The notes under the pieces are model-generated. The model was not told where the DNA came from and did not search any database. It saw only the letters and a program-made list of their open reading frames with translations. Positions 62,640 to 64,000 of a stretch of DNA of 64,000 bases are shown in pieces (position 1 is the first letter of the stretch; each line of letters begins with the position of its first letter). The position numbers and the translations under genes were made by a program. Source of the DNA: Molossus alvarezi (lineage: Eukaryota > Chordata > Mammalia > Chiroptera > Molossidae); assembly GCA_037176705.1 (NCBI GenBank), contig CM073891.1, forward strand, positions 97,771,827 through 97,835,826. Reading direction: 5' to 3'.

Positions 62640-64000
62640 CATATATTTTTCTCTTAAGGAGATTTCTTCCCTGCTACCACTTCAAAAATCTGTACAGTTG
62701 AGCCTACAGCCTCAGAAGAAGAGCACAGGAGGCCGAGGCAAGGACCTCCTCTTCTTGTCGTGGTCTTCGTCTCGGTCGCAAACATTGTCCCATCTTCCAA
62801 AATGGGATGTGTGAGAGTTGTTTCTCAGTTGACTCTTACTTCTTTTATAAATTAGAAGTACTCAGTGGCCAGGAATTAAGATCCCTCTAGATGTAGATCC
62901 TCAAAACCAAAGTTGGACTGGAAATGAGATTGAGAAGGAAGACGCAGCCCCATCCACAGCCGTCGACCGCTCTCTGGGTCTGCTCGCTGGCGCTGTGGGC
63001 CCGTCCTGCACGGAGACGCGCTGCAGCTCCTCCGGGAGTCGGAGAGTGTTCAGCATCTTTTATGAGACCTTTAGTTAAATTTATTGATGTTTGTGATTAT
63101 AAATATGTTTATTCTAGAAATTTAGGAAACAACTAATTGTAAAGAAGGAAAACCACTATATATTAACTGATGAGACTTATTTTTCCTGACTTCTGTCACT
63201 CAACATGGTAGAGGCCAGAAAAAGTTGGAAAAAAAAAAAAATGGACACAGTCATTCCCATTGTGTCTTACCCGTGTGTGGAGGACGGGTGCAAGCACTCG
63301 TGCCTACCTTGTAACCCTTAGAGCATCGCTCTTTGCTAGACAGTCTGAAAATAATTGTGTTGACATGTATCTTTTAAGCCTGAATTATGGATATAAGATA
63401 TTACCCAAAAGCTCATTTTAATTTTTAATCTCTGTATACACCATCACAGACATTTGGAACATATTCATACCCATGAGGAGCTTTCTGTTTCTATGTACTT
63501 TTTAATATGACCATAATTAAACCCACACCCAAAAATGATGAGGTACTTCTGAAAGGCCAAAGGAAAAGCAAAGCAAAAGGAAAACCGGCAAAAGGACCAT
63601 ACATGTAAATAAGGAGTCCTTGAAGCAAGAGTTCCTTTAATCATGCATAAGCCAAGTGTCTTCAAGAAATGGATTTCTGTGCTCACCAGCTAAGCTTCAG
63701 AAGTTCTGTCTTTCATTTGAGACAACTTTTCTTAGTGTGTGAAGGCGAAAACTGCAACCTGTCAGGGTTCTACTCGTTCACCCTCTTCTGCGGCAACGTG
63801 GAAGCTGAGGTACCTAAATCAGAAATGGAAATCGAGGGAACTCTGGGACCACAGGCATGAGCTAATTGTAACTTGTCAACAGAAGTGCTCTGGGGCACTT
63901 TTAGCATCAGATCTCTTTTAGCATCATTGTTCTCAGTCATTGTTGAGCTATGTTGAGTGTTCTGCCGACTTCCCCATCCCCATCATGGTCCTCTCTGCTT
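62640..64000. other. Intergenic flank with a CpG-rich patch
   Basis: About 62940-63050 is GC- and CpG-rich (CAGCCGTCGACCGCTCTC, GGAGACGCGCTGCAGCTCC) inside AT-rich DNA. No coding gene could be supported. An A13 run lies at 63229-63241. Confidence 0.4.

Overview
The window is nuclear DNA from a mammal, most likely a vespertilionid bat. About 45 tRNA-derived SINEs of the Ves type are scattered through it. Non-autonomous DNA transposons of kinds known to have been recently active in vesper bats lie beside them: a SPIN-like hAT, other hAT MITEs, a mariner MITE and a Tigger/pogo-like MITE. I could not run a database search, so the host assignment is inferred from repeat content.

The only protein-coding gene I can support is the 3' half of MKLN1 (muskelin) on the + strand. 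Eight coding exons lie at 6204-6425, 10733-10862, 31057-31204, 31709-31823, 33933-34072, 40407-40509, 47276-47330 and 54590-54711. All have AG/GT borders (the last has a stop), all phases are compatible, and together they give 1035 nt, or 344 residues plus stop. This is the later part of the kelch propeller and the C-terminal tail of a substrate-side subunit of the CTLH (GID) E3 ubiquitin ligase. The N-terminal discoidin-like, LisH, CTLH and first kelch segments lie upstream of the window. No frame break was found, so the gene looks intact.

Layout: 1-6203 is intron with L1-like debris and Ves SINEs. 6204-10862 holds two exons. 10863-31056 is a 20-kb intron with a Tigger-like MITE (11710-12021), a hAT MITE (18164-18380), an L1 3' region (23060-23815), a probable solo LTR (24410-25560), L1 pieces, a Charlie-type hAT (28745-28935) and a mariner MITE (29241-29348). 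31057-34072 holds three close exons. 34073-54589 contains three further introns with L2, MIR, a heavily nested L1 ORF2 (43780-46382), a SPIN-like element (43917-44108) and a pogo/Tigger element (52018-52641). From 54712 to about 60 kb the sequence is repeat-poor and probably holds the MKLN1 3' UTR. The last 4 kb are intergenic, with no gene that I can recognise.

The best second-look items are: a very short Ves variant made of the tRNA-like head alone plus an A-tail, seen in four independent copies with the same 3' breakpoint; a perfect 8-bp TSD around a SPIN-like transposon; a Tigger-like MITE with subterminal hairpins; a tandem splice acceptor after a T22 tract at the 55-nt exon; and several layered insertions that give relative ages. 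I found no operon, CRISPR array, defence locus or other novel coding system.
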